Notes under the pieces: model-generated
What the model was told of the DNA's origin: nothing
Database searches by the model: none
The model's input: only the letters and a program-made list of their open reading frames with translations
Program-made: the position numbers and the translations under genes
NCBI GenBank assembly: GCA_954870475.1
Contig: OX940954.1
Coordinates: 962,501 to 1,026,500, forward strand
Length of the DNA: 64,000 nt
From: Euphrasia confusa
Taxonomy: Eukaryota; Streptophyta; Magnoliopsida; Lamiales; Orobanchaceae
Reading direction: 5' to 3'
In this document: positions 50,306 through 61,609 of the stretch, piece by piece
Layout: each line of letters begins with the position of its first letter
Numbering within the stretch: position 1 is the stretch's first letter

Positions 50306-51230
50306 TTTAGTAACAAAAGTGTCTAATTACTAGGTGACGAAGGAGTACATATTTTAGCTTTAAATCCCGAGTAAGAATACATAAGTACACTAAACCTTTA
50401 TAAATTAATAATTGATAACTTAATATATAACTTCTCTAAATTAATAAGAATTTTCGGATCTGAAATTGGTCTTTCAAATGAAAAAAAAATTATTCGATAA
50501 ATTAATTATTTTTTTAAATTAATAAAAATTTATGGTCCCATTATTAATTTATAGAAATTTTATTATAAAAGAATCTTAAAAGTGACATACGTTATGATGT
50601 TTATAAAAAAATTATACTGTAATTTTCTTAATTAAATGGATTTTGTTGTCGGGTGCATATATACCCTTTTGACAAAAAAACACGATAAAAATTCATTTCA
50701 ATAGTTAACTATTGAAATATAACTTTTTCCACAGATGCTTAATAATTAATTTGTTGAAATTATACGCGAAACAGTAAATAGCTATTAGGTCCAAAATTTG
50801 CTATCATTCAATAAAAAAAATTAAATAAAAAATTCCTAGAAATTTAAAGAATTATTTTTAATACATAATTAATGAATGTCTTAAAAATAAAATTATTTAG
50901 AGATAAACTAAAGACTCAGTCAGATACACAGTATATTGTAAAAAAACTACCTGATCTATCTGTTCTATTTATATTTTTCCCATATATTTTAGGATTTTTT
51001 TTATGATAAGAGGCAATTTAAATTAATTTTTAAAATTATAAAAATGGTACAAAAAAAAATTAGTTAATGTAAATTACTAAATTTTGATAGAACTTGATAT
51101 TTGGAAATTACAGAATCCCTATGTATAGTGAACAGTCAATTAATTTCAAATACTGGTATAAATATAAGACGACCCATGAATATTACAATACACACAATAA
51201 ATACTTTACTAGTAGCAGTATTAATTAAAT

Positions 51231-51596
51231 ATGGCTATGTCACCAATGAAATTGTTTACTGTAACATTTTCTTTGATTGTGTTGATACTAGTCGTCCTCG
51301 TCTCAACGGGTAAGTACTCATGAACTCTTTTGAACAATATTTAGTTTCTTATAAAATCAAATTTAATTTAATTTGTATATATATACACACACGACACACG
51401 TACACAAAAATCATCGAATTGAAATGGTTAATAAACACATCGATCACTTTTCTTTCTATGATCAGGAATGTCGTCCAAAGATTGCAAGAAAACAATCAAT
51501 ATTCCATCTTGCACAGCAAACGCGTCTTACGGGTGTAAGACGCTCTGTCAAAATAATGGTTATTGTCGCTACGTTTACTTATGCTGTTGCAATTAA
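51231..51596 (+). CDS. Small secreted cysteine-rich (defensin-like) peptide
   Basis: Exons 51231-51309 and 51466-51596 (phase 1) encode 69 residues. The signal peptide MAMSPMKLFTVTFSLIVLIL runs to VSTG. The mature part carries eight Cys (SKDCKKTINIPSCTANAS, YGCKTLCQNNGYCRYVYLCCCN) and ends in a CCC cluster. It resembles the minus-strand gene at 7990-8367 in signal peptide, intron position and CCC ending. The class is plant LCR/defensin-like; roles in defence or signalling are possible but not shown. Internal Met starts within exon 1 would lose part of the signal peptide. Confidence 0.8.
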
Positions 51597-51746
51597 CAAT
51601 TAAAATGGAGGAGGAATTGAAGTGGTGCCCAGAAAACCTGATCTCTCTTTTATCGATCTGCTCTATCTAGCTCGTGTTTGTGCTTTTTAATTAGAACAAA
51701 TAATAAGATTGTGTGTACGTGCATCATCTTAATTCGCTTTTCGATC

Positions 51747-51772
51747 GTTGTTGTTGTTGTTGTTGTTGTTGT
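51747..51772. repeat. (GTT)n microsatellite
   Basis: Eight or so GTT units in the 3' region of the cysteine-rich peptide gene. The rest of 51597-52650 is A/T-rich with no gene. Confidence 0.85.
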
Positions 51773-52656
51773 GTAGTGATATCTCGTGTCCCGTGGGTTC
51801 ATGATATCGATCTCTTTCAGTCCTAGCTAGCTTATTGTTGATCGAGTCTTGTGTGTTTTAATTTGGAATAAATAAAAAAAATTACCCTCAATTAAGATCA
51901 TCTCTTCACAGTTCGATAAGTTTATAAATTATTCATTTTAAATCTATATATGTATATATAAAATAAATTATTCATTTTCCACAGATTAATATTTATATTT
52001 ATTTAATTCGAAATCTTAAGAGTACGTATATATTAGTTCTTTTTAAATTCATGTTTAAAAAAAATATCTACTCATTGTAATATTTTACAATTTAAATATA
52101 TATGATGTAAATTAAACGGCTACATAGATAAAATTAATCTTATTAATTTATAGCTTACAGAAATTAATCTTATTAATTAATATATAGCTTACAGAAACTA
52201 ATAATATAAATTAATATAATATTAAAAATTTGTTAAATTCCTACGCATAGTCCGCATAAGAAAATGACTCATATATATATATATAAGAAATGTGTGTTTA
52301 TATATAAGATAATATATATAAATTTAACATTTTATTTTTATAATATTAAATATTTTATTTTCGAACAAAATAGTTTTCAAGAATTTGCTTGAAATGTAAT
52401 TTTTTTTTTATCAATTAAGTTTATTTATATTTTATGTGTATATTTATAAATGTATTAAACTTTTATTTTAATTTAAATTAATACTATTAAATATTAATTT
52501 CTCCCCAAAAGTAATGCTCACATTTCAAGCTATGAATATTAAATTAATTTGTAAAGAAAATACAGTATTACCATTAATTAGGATGAGATAAAGTATAATT
52601 CTTAAAAATAAATAAAATTAAAACTCATACAATCATACTCCTATGAGACGGCAACT

Positions 52657-52800
52657 ATGATTATAAAGCTTCTTGTTAAACCTCAACCCACCAGGCCCAT
52701 GAAGAAGGTCTGGAAATTGGAATGGATAACCTGTAATGAACCTGATGCTAAGGACTCGTCGGATGACCATCGAGAAGAAAAGAATCATTCTAGCTATAAT
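52657..52800 (+). pseudogene. ERF gene fragment, N-terminal part only
   Basis: Reads MIIKLLVKPQPTRPMKKVW, then ITCNEPDAKDSSDD, clearly a copy of the intact ERF N-terminus (MIIKLRVKPEPTRTVKKVW, ITCNDPDATDSSDD) with a four-residue insertion. Likeness ends after KNHSSY, before the AP2 domain. It pairs with the decayed U6 upstream as the remnant of a duplicated U6-ERF unit. Confidence 0.8.
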
Positions 52801-53077
52801 TTGTATATTATGTTTAGTTTTTTCTTTTTGAAAAATACAAAAAAATTACTCAATTTATTTGCTTGAATAAAATTTAAACCCGACTCGATTCTTGTATCGG
52901 TCCTACACTCCGAAAACACCATGTGTAGTACTTTAAAACTTGGGCTTTTCGTCTATTTATCCGACCGAAATCTATACTCCATAATTTACTTCCCTAAACT
53001 AAGCCGGTAAGCCCAAACCAATCTCAAGAAGCCCATTAATAAGGACACGTGATTCGTGGCCCATATATTCTTTCGTC

Positions 53078-53120
53078 ATCCCACACTGATAAAACCCTAC
53101 TGCGCCGTTGTTGTTTATGT
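53078..53120 (+). promoter_or_regulatory. USE and TATA-like box of U6 gene
   Basis: A USE-like atcccacactg at 53078-53088 and tttatgta at 53113-53120, separated by about 24 bases, the spacing that specifies Pol III in plants. The TATA box is imperfect (TTTATGTA), less canonical than that of the decayed copy. Confidence 0.7.
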
Positions 53121-53144
53121 AACAATGGCGACCGTATAAGCTTC

Positions 53145-53164
53145 GTCCCTTCGGGGACATCCGA

Positions 53165-53196
<32 letters not shown>

Positions 53197-53246
53197 GGCC
53201 CCTGCGCAAGGATGACACGCATAAATCGAGAAATGGTCCAATTTTT
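53145..53246 (+). ncRNA. U6: U6 spliceosomal snRNA
   Basis: Matches the conserved plant U6 along its length: 5' stem-loop gtcccttcggggacatc, the ACAGAGA box (atacagagaagattagc), the AGC triad region, the internal stem-loop catggcccctgcgcaag, the tail aatcgagaaatggtccaa, and a T-run Pol III terminator. Length is about 102 bases. The RNA is the catalytic core of the spliceosome. No mismatch to the plant consensus was noticed, so it is likely functional. Confidence 0.95.
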
Positions 53247-53911
53247 TTTATTTCCTTTTCCCCCAAAAACAAAAATAAATTAGGGTTTCTCTTTATCCGC
53301 CCTTTTGATTTCTCTTGATTTTCGAGCAATTTCTACTTGTTCCGCCGAGTCTAATCTCAATCCAGGTATTTTACACTGTTTATTTTTCGTAACTTCGTTT
53401 AAATGAATCGCAATTTTTTTTTTCGTTCTTTTTTTCTCAGTGATTTCCAGTAATCTGTGATATGTTCATTGTTATGGTAAACATGTTTTCAGAAACCATA
53501 TTTCTAGCTATACCCTTTTGCTTTTCAAAAATAAATATAATTGTTCGTAGAATTACAAATTTAGTGGAAAAGATTGTATCTTTGAGACTTGCAGCTGATT
53601 ATTGATTATGTGAACCTATGAATTTCAATAAATTTCCGTAATTATATTTATGAGTACCTTTTTTTTTTGTGTGTGAAACTTGAATTTCATTTATTGGTTT
53701 TTGTGGATATTCATGTTAATTATAACTGTTGATGAGTCTTTCGACTTGATTTTGTTTTTAAGATGTCACTTACCATGTTCTATCAAACCATTTAAGTATA
53801 GTGAATCTCAGCCTTGCCCGTGAGTCGATTATTTTCGAGTTTCATCGTGTTCATGTGTAACTTGGTTATGTGATACTATTTTCTTATTTCCTTGTGAAGT
53901 TGCATTAGCCT
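53247..53911 (+). promoter_or_regulatory. ERF leader exon and leader intron
   Basis: Directly after the U6 terminator comes a leader-like stretch ending in a donor near 53366 (caatccag|gtatttt). The next acceptor lies shortly before the ATG at 53912. If so, the Pol II leader begins within a few tens of bases of the Pol III gene. Confidence 0.45.
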
Positions 53912-54367
53912 ATGCCTGAGACTCATCGTGAACCAGTTTCACTGAACCAACAAACTATGATTATAAAGCTTCGTGTTAAGCCTGAACCCACCAGGACCGT
54001 GAAGAAGGTCTGGATAACCTGCAACGACCCTGATGCCACTGACTCATCAGACGACGAAAGAGCCTGCGAGAAGAAAAGAATCATCCACCAAGTCTGTTAC
54101 TCGATCGGAGACCCCTCTCCTTCCGTTCAGGTAAGCACAATCACCTCCACCGGAAAAAAGATATCTTGGCCCACAACCGAGATGCATCCAGCGAGATACA
54201 GAGGAGTCCGCAAGCGAAAATGGGGCAGATTTGCTGCTGAAATCCGTGACCCGATCCAACACAAGCGGCTCTGGTTGGGCACTTTCGATACCCCCGAGGA
54301 GGCCTCTCGGGCCTACGAGCTTAAACGCTTGGAGATTCGAGAGTTCTCGGCCCATTCAGAACGCTGA
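53912..54367 (+). CDS. AP2/ERF transcription factor, ERF118/119-like (subgroup VI-L)
   Basis: Single coding exon, 151 residues. The N-terminal motif (IIKLRVKPEPTRTVKKVWI then DPDATDSSDDE) is the acidic CRF-like/VI-L motif. The AP2 domain at about residues 93-145 reads YRGVRKRKWGRFAAEIRDP, then RLWLGTFDTPEEASRAYELK. The protein stops soon after AP2, shorter than most members, which have a long C-terminal tail. It is presumably a nuclear DNA-binding regulator (GCC-box-like sites). A truncated relative lies at 52657. An earlier start is unlikely because the leader has no in-frame Met. Confidence 0.88.
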   Translation: MPETHREPVSLNQQTMIIKLRVKPEPTRTVKKVWITCNDPDATDSSDDERACEKKRIIHQVCYSIGDPSPSVQVSTITSTGKKISWPTTEMHPARYRGVRKRKWGRFAAEIRDPIQHKRLWLGTFDTPEEASRAYELKRLEIREFSAHSER

Positions 54368-54598
54368 TTGGGTTGATATGTAGTAGTTGTTTCTGTAATT
54401 TCCCTCTAGTATGTTAGGTAGTAAAGATGTGCATTTTGAACTTGTGACTTGCTTTGTATTCCACTAATTTCAAAAAAAAAAAAAAAGCTCTCTGTTCTCA
54501 TAAGTTTGGTAGTTTTGCAGTTTGATCCCTAAAATTTGAACAAATTACTAAATTCATCATCAGAATCGAATACATGGCTTGTAACCCTTCTCCTTGGT

Positions 54599-56331
54599 CT
54601 ACACAGTAGCAGTGACAGATGGCAGTGGCTTATTGGCTAGAAACGAAGTAAAGAGAACGAGCGATCTTTCCGGTTGAGTAAAAGGTGCCGCGTGTGAAGC
54701 TCCTCTTATCGTTGCGAACGACAGCAACTTTCCATACTCTTGAGTCCATCCTCCGATCTGCCTCTCCACGAACCAAGCGCTGTATTGGCGAGTCATATTC
54801 AGTTTAAGCTCGCTCGCAAGTCCGTCTATCAGCTTCCTCGTCCCGATAAATGGGATATCCGAATCTTGATCACCGCTGTAAACAAACACCCGAATCCCCG
54901 ACTCGACTAGTGAACCCAGAATCCCGACTATCGGAATCTCAAGATCTTGCATTGTGTAATTCACAACTCTGCAACCAAAGGAGAAAAAAAAAACGGATTA
55001 AAAATGTAATCTTTTGCAATCCAAGTGAGGGTGATAATCGACGTTTACTTGCTGCATATGGTCCAGTTCTCGACTCCAACGAGCCGAGCGTGGAGAGAAG
55101 TCTGCACGTCTTTTCTGTTCAAGTACACTCCCGTCTCATCTGGTGTGCATACATCTACTTCTTTCGATTTAGGATTCGACGAGCAAACGTCGAGGGTCAC
55201 GTCGTAAGGATCCGTGTAGTTGCTGATCTCGGACGAAGCTCGTTTGTTGACCTCAGCGCAGTCGGGAGTTAGGGGTCCGGCGATGAGGAGTTGCCGGTTG
55301 ATCTGAGAGTAGTTGCAGACGGAAGTGAGTTGTTGATAAGTGGAGTCGGATATAAGCCCGTGAGACCACAGGTACTCGGACTGCGAGTTGAAGTCCGTGT
55401 CGAATTCAAGAAGCGGATTTCCTATCTGTCGAAAAAACAGAAAAAAGATCGTAATCGACTATTCGTTTATAGTATGATTGATTGATTAAAATCACTCACT
55501 GCAATCCCTTTGAGGTTTACGAACTTCGGTTTCTGTCGAACGACAAGATCAGCTAGCTGTGGAACGTAATGCCCTGCAGTTGGTAACCGGAAAATTAATC
55601 GACATTTTTCGATGTTCTGTTCTATGTATATACTGTCATACCTGAATAACTGTCTCCTGCGATGAAAAACTCTCGATCTTTAAACTCCGGGAATTCCTCG
55701 AGCCATTTCTCGACGAAAACAAGGTTGTCTCTCGCTGAAACAGAGCCGAATCAGAGAAGGGAAAAGTTATTCAAAACTCACAAATGAAAAAAAAAATATA
55801 TAGGCTCTCACTCACAGGTGATGTTGTCGTCGACTGATTTGTAGAAGGACGTGTCGTCGGAATACGAGAACCCGACCCCGGCAGGTGACTCCAAATATAT
55901 CATATTCGCCGCTGCAATTAATCAATATATATATTTATTTATACATCACACAATGTTTGTGTATACGAATTATGTTCGTATATATATATACCTTTATTCC
56001 AGCTGTATTCGTTCTTGATCAAAGCCTCCCCGCTCGTCGGTTTGAAAGGGCCGTGCTCGATGAAAGCCCCAGCTCCGAGAGACGAGCAGCCGGGCCCACC
56101 GGTCAACCATAGGACAAGAGGCTTGGAATTTGGCTCGTTTTCTGCCTCCACAAAGTAGTAGAAGTATTTCCTGCCTTGTTTCTCGTCGACTGTTACATAG
56201 CCTGAGTGTTGCTGGAAGTCGACTTTAGGCTGTCCGGGCAAACCTAGTATCACTTCAGCTGTCAAAGAAAGTATCTGCAATGAAGAACAGATTATTATCG
56301 AGAAGATACATAACTGTGGTACATTTGTCAT
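54599..56331 (-). CDS. Serine carboxypeptidase-like protein (SCPL45 type) with acyltransferase-like residues
   Basis: Exons (minus): 55992-56331, 55816-55911, 55642-55734, 55500-55573, 55049-55425 and 54599-54968, encoding 449 residues. A signal peptide (MTNVPQLCIFSIIICSSLQI) predicts entry to the secretory pathway or vacuole. Catalytic Ser is about residue 174 in GDSYSG, Asp about 360-362 in YSGDQDSD, and His about 419 in RGASHAAP. The body resembles Arabidopsis SCPL45 (LPGQPKVDFQQHSGYVTVD, LGAGAFIEHGPF). Oddities: WLTGGPG instead of WLNGGPG (Thr 77), and GDSYSG instead of GESYAG. As I recall, these changes mark the acyltransferase clade of SCPL proteins and alter peptide C-terminus binding. 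Peptidase or acyltransferase activity cannot be settled from sequence. Confidence 0.9.
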
Positions 56332-57532
56332 TGCGCTTTGTGTTGTGAAGTTGAGGTTCGTCGCGCGATTCTTATAACTCGATTTCGTCCAGGATATACA
56401 ATTGTCACACGTGCTTATAAGTTATAATACCAAGACTTGTTAACGATTCATCGGCCTGATATCTGACTTTCATCAGTTGACAAAATGGTACGTTGGTTTT
56501 TTTCTTCTTCTGATAAGATGTATGAAGGAATATAATGATGAAATTGTGTAGTAGCTAGGAGTAATTAGTCTTTGTATTGACTGTGGATTAGTGCCTCTAA
56601 TCGCTCGGTTTCGGAATAAATAAAGATCGATAAGAGGATCGAATAATTTCTTCTGACTCGTTTTTCAAATTCGGAAAATGTCATGAACTCAAACAATAGT
56701 TTGAGAGGAGATGATAGATGTGGATGATTATAAAACCCATACAATTAAAATACAAGAAAAAATTCAAATAATTAAAAAAATAATTTAGATCTATATGAAC
56801 ATACCTCAAAATTAATTATGAATATTTATATGCTGATTGCTGTGGATCCAATAAAATAAGATGTTTAAAGAATTCATTTAGAGCTTACCTTAATTAATTT
56901 TATACTTGCTACATCTCTAAATGATGAAGAAGATATGAAGTTCCGATATGAAATTGAGGAAGACCTTCAAAAAAACCTTTGCGAAACTCAAGACTCAAAT
57001 GATCGTCAATTGTAGTCGTATTATTTTACTTTAAATATGCAATAGGTAAATTAGTAATTGTATCACTCAATTTTATTAATGTTTTGATAAGAGAGCTCAA
57101 CCCACACTTTCGGGCTGTTAACTCTACTAAAGTTGAACAGTATTTAAAACTGGGCTCCTTATCTATCAAAGCCTTTACAGTATCTCATTGTACAATATTT
57201 ATTATATGTATTGGACCGACAAAAAAAGTCAATACTTGTGGGACGGAGGAGAAAGTAACTTATTGTTTTTCAAAATACAAAAACAATGTTATATTTTTCT
57301 AAAATAAAAGTCATATAAAAAATATTTAAAATTTAAATTTTCCCAATCGACAAGTGATTATTAAATTTAAACCTAATAATTATTAAAAATCATTTAATGA
57401 GTTTATATAAAAAAAAAAATATATAATAAAAGCGTGGTTTAAGGAAAGCAATTGATTTGGAAGTGAATATTAAAAAATCATCAAAATAGATTTTGGAATT
57501 AAAAAAATAGAAAAAGTAATAGAGACTTTTAT
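56332..57532. other. SCPL promoter and AT-rich spacer
   Basis: No gene was seen. The right part (57300-57530) is A/T-rich and ends at the proposed left end of the Mutator-like element; gagacttttat (57522-57532) is the candidate target-site duplication. Confidence 0.45.
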
Positions 57533-57620
57533 GGGAAAAATGGCAATAAGGCCAATTTTCAGCATTTTTTCGGCAATAAGGCTTTCGAAAAATTACGCGT
57601 GCCAATTAGGCCGACTAAAA
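57533..57620. repeat. Probable left terminal inverted repeat of the element
   Basis: Starts gggaaaaatggcaataaggc, then a variant ggcaataaggc at about 57571 and gccaattaggccg. GC skew and short internal repeats change abruptly from the AT-rich left flank. The partner repeat is not in view. Confidence 0.5.
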
Positions 57621-58149
57621 TGTGCAAAGACATCGTTGCCCTCGCATATATACACATTTGAACAAACGGTTTCAGCATTTATTTCATTTCCCCCGCACAC
57701 GAAGCCCCCCACGAAACCCACACCTCCACATTTACTCTCTCTCGGCTCCCGCTAAAACAACAACACACAAAAATTCATCACCAACCATTACTCTCTCTCA
57801 GCAACTGAGCTTCGTGACCACCACAAACAACACACGAAAATCCTCTAATCTCAAGCTAGCTTTTCGATTATCATATGGCTCCGTCGAAGAAAACCGCCGC
57901 CGCGAAGAAAATCGCCGGGAAGAAATCGACCCCAACCGCCGCTGCTGCTTCCGAAAACACTGAACGGAGGCTTGTTCAGTACACTCCGTCGAGTGAAGAG
58001 CAGGCGAGCCCTATCCCTCAGCCTGCCGCCGGCGAGAAGAAGGAGAGGAAGTAAGTATTTCGAACCCTAATTCGATTTTCAATTTTCAATCTGTTAATTT
58101 CCATTGCCTGAATGAATTTTATGTGTTTTGATGGAGGTTCGGTGTGATT

Positions 58150-58680
58150 ATGTGTTCATCAGTGTTGATTGTGTGTGTTTGGTGGCTGTTCAGTGTTAAT
58201 ATGTCTTGTTCAGTGTTTGTACATGCCTGTTCAGAGTTGATTGTGTGTGTTGGTGTATGTTCAGTGTTAATATGTTCTGTTCAGTGTTAATATGTCTTGT
58301 TCAGTGTTTGTACATGCCTGTTCAGTGTTGATTGTGTGTGTTGGTGTATGTTCAGTGTTAATATGTCTTGTTCAGTGTTAAAATGTCCTGTTCAGTGTTT
58401 GTACATGCCTGTTCAGTGTTGATTGTGTGTGTTGGTGTATGTTCAGTGTTAATATGTCTTGTTCAGTGTTAAAATGTCATGTTCAGTGTTAAAATGTCCT
58501 GTTCAGTGTTGATTGTGTGTGTTGGTGTATGTTCAGTGTTCAGTGTCTCTGCATGCCACTCAGTGTACTTGTACTGTCATGCAGTGTCTCACTCAGTGCT
58601 TTCACATGCCTTTCAGTGCACTCAGTCCTTTTATGTGCCAGTCAGTGCTTTGTGTGATCATTCAGTGCAGTACTCACATC
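58150..58680 (+). repeat. TCAGTGT array in intron 1 with ~90-bp higher-order units
   Basis: About 18 CAGTGT and several CAGTGC cores on the plus strand. Between about 58189 and 58530 four successive units of roughly 71, 90, 91 and 91 bases each end in gattgtgtgtgttggtgtat and contain two to four gttcagtgtt monomers about 20 bases apart. Confidence 0.9.
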
Positions 58681-59681
58681 ATTGTGTGTTTTTGGCTTTA
58701 CAGGTACTACGAGCAGATGAGGTCGAACATGTTCACAATCATCAGGACTTTTGAAGATATAAAGGGCAGTCTGAAACCGAGCCACGACGAGTATTTGAAG
58801 AAGACCCCCTTCTACCATCTCTTCAAGTGCATTCAGGATGAGAGGCTGACCATCTTCCACACCAGAAAGAGCGACGCAGCCATAACTGCGGTACTTGAGC
58901 AGATGGATATCGCTGCTCGTACTATAAATCTGGGCAGCAAAGCAGCACGGATCACTCCCGAGGATGTCGATCTTATTTTCGGCATCGTTGGCGGCAGCAG
59001 GAAGCTTGATATTACCTCCAGGCCCAAGCGTAATAGCAGCTTCAGGCAGAGGATCTTCCCGGGAGAGAAGACGCTGCAACCGAAGCTGCTGAAGGAAAAG
59101 CTTCAGAGTTTGTTGGATCGTCGGAGTAAAAAGCCTGAGGCTCTTGGTGATGCAGCTCGGCTCCTGTCGTTGATAGTGATCGGCACTGTCTTCTTCTCCA
59201 CTTCCTCTGCCACAATCCAATGGAAATGGTTGGATTATGTGGAAGATTTGGACACGATGCAGAGCTACAACTGGGGCGAGGCAATTCTGAAAGCCCTTTG
59301 CGACTCGGCAGCCCAGAACAAGGGAAACCTTCAGAAAACACAAGGCTGCACAATACTGCTCATGGTATGTGCTTCTTTGGTTGTTCTTCACCTTCGTCTC
59401 ACTGTACCTTTACTTGCTCTTTTTTTATTTTTCATTCCTTGATATTATTTAACTTGAATTTTTTTCTGGAATCAAAATAAAATAAAAAATGTGCAGTACT
59501 GGCTTTGTGAGCACACGAAGCTGGCGAAAAAGCTGGACAACGATCACCTCCCCAGGGTTCTGAAATGACATCTCCCTGATATTATGAATGTGACCAAGGA
59601 GAGTCTGCAGGGCCTTGCGGACGAGGAGGTAATATATCTTCCTTCTTCTTTTTCTTCGTTTAAGTTTGTTTTGTGTGCCAG

Positions 59682-59880
59682 TCAGTGTGTTTACATGCAC
59701 TCAGTGTATTCACGTGCCAGTCAGTGTCTTTACATGGCACTCAGTGTATTTGCATGCTTCTCAGTGTATTCACATGCAACTCAGTGTCTTTACATGGCAC
59801 TCAGTGTGTTTACATGGCACTCAGTGTGTTTACATAGCACTCAGTGTTTTTTTTATCCACTCAGTGTGTTTACTTGATGA
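59682..59880 (+). repeat. 20-bp tandem array, ten units, in intron 3
   Basis: Units follow tcagtgt-n-tttacatg-n-cac. The first is 19 bases and the next nine begin at 59701, 59721 and so on, exactly every 20 bases to 59880. Confidence 0.95.
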
Positions 59881-61609
59881 TGTGTATTTTTTGAGTTCTA
59901 ATGCGTGCTGTCCGTGTCTGACAGGTGGATGCTCGTGCTCTGAAGCACAGCAAGACGGTGGCGGAGACCCAGGCGTACAAGGGCCACCTTTCTTATAAAG
60001 CAATCGTGAACACTCCGCGTGCGGCGGAGAGCGAGGACGAAGAGCAGTCTGAGGAGCTGCCTTCTGGAGAGGACAACAGTGACGATGACGAGCATCCGGG
60101 CTCTGATTCGTCGAGCGAGGAAGAGGAACGACGAAAAGGAAAAGGCCCTGAGGGCGGGCCTTCTGGAAAAGACGAGCAGTCGTCCGATGGGGATGACGAC
60201 GACAGTTCTTCTTCCGAGGGGCATCCGATGGAGATGACCTGCGTAGTCCAGGAGCCGGAGGAGGAGGGTGGGCGGCCTTCTGAACAGCAGCAGCCCGATG
60301 AGGAACGCCCTGCTGTTTCTGCTGCCGAAGCCGAGAAGTTGCTTAACAACCTTCTGTCGGAGAATCAAGATCTCTCCGCCACTGTGAGGGATCTCCAATC
60401 CAAGCTCGAGAGCACGACTTCTCAGCTGAACGATCTGACAAGTGCTAACGTCGAGCTGGAAGGTGATAACCAGCGACTGAAGAGCGAGCTTTCGGAGCAG
60501 CTTGCGAAGATCGACGCGGAGACGGAGGTGGCAGCAGGCGAGGCAGGTGGAAGCTCCGAGGAGGAGGAGGAATTGAAACTTCTGAGGACGCGAGTGAAAG
60601 AGCTCGAGGAAGAATTGATCAAGAAGGCGAATGATCAGACTCATCCAACAGTGACCGAGGACCCCGGGGCGGGCGAGGATCGAAGCTCTAGTGAGGAGGA
60701 AGTGCGACTTCTGAGGGCTAGAGTCAAAGAGCTCGAGGATGAAGTGGCATTCTTGAAGAATGCGTTGGCTGACCTTCAGATGTCGTCGGTCATGAACGAC
60801 TACGAAAAAGTCCAGCTCGAGACTATGGACGCGGACATGAAAGCACAAGAAATGGTCCACAGAGTCCAGATCGAGGCTCTGCAGAACATCGTCAAGGCAC
60901 GGGAAGATGAAATCTTGAGTCTCCAGGCTGAGTTGTGCGTCTACGAGATTGACGGCAACAAGGGTGATGATGAAGAAGAAGGAAGCCCGTTGAGACAGGA
61001 AGCCGAGAAAACAGAGTCTTCGACCAAGGCAAAGACCAGGTCAATGGTGCGACTGGTCAAGGGCAGGAAAAGGAAGCCAGCCAACGGCGATGACGATGAT
61101 TTTCAGTACGATCCCCCTGCCCCTGCTGCCAAGAAAAAGGCGATCAAGAAGGGTAAAAAGGTGGAGGCAAGCCAGAAACCGATCCGGGCTGACTTCAATG
61201 ATGCACATGTCAAGTTCTTGGTCAACGTGAACAAGAACTTTGACTTGAACTGCGGTTTCGAATTGGAGCCGGAAGTCCTCGACAAAATCATGGACCACAG
61301 CAGCAACAAAAACATGTAAGTGAAGTTTCTTTTATTTCACATTCTGTCTTTGTTTCTTTATTTCTTTTCTTTCTTTTTGATAAGAGTGTGCTTTTGACCA
61401 ATCAGGCTCACAATGAGGTACTTTCCCAAGATATCCACGGCTGTGACGGTGTCTGACGTGACTGAGATAATGAGATGCACCTTCATCAGCAATCACGTGG
61501 TCGACGCCTTTGCTGAGTCGCTGAATCGAGCTTACAACAAGAAGTTGGAGGCTCTGATACTTCCTGGGCACTGTTGGGTGAGTTTTTTTTTTTTTTTTTC
61601 CTTTTGAAT

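Noticed and set aside
58189..58530. Repeat-spacer pattern that superficially resembles a CRISPR array
   Set aside because: Eukaryotic intron; monomers and spacers are themselves repeated and diverged, with no unique spacers or cas genes.
59898..60860. Long minus-strand frame opposite the large Ulp1-gene exon
   Set aside because: A complement of Glu/Lys-rich coding sequence; no domain, and the plus frame has matching splice sites and coiled-coil periodicity.
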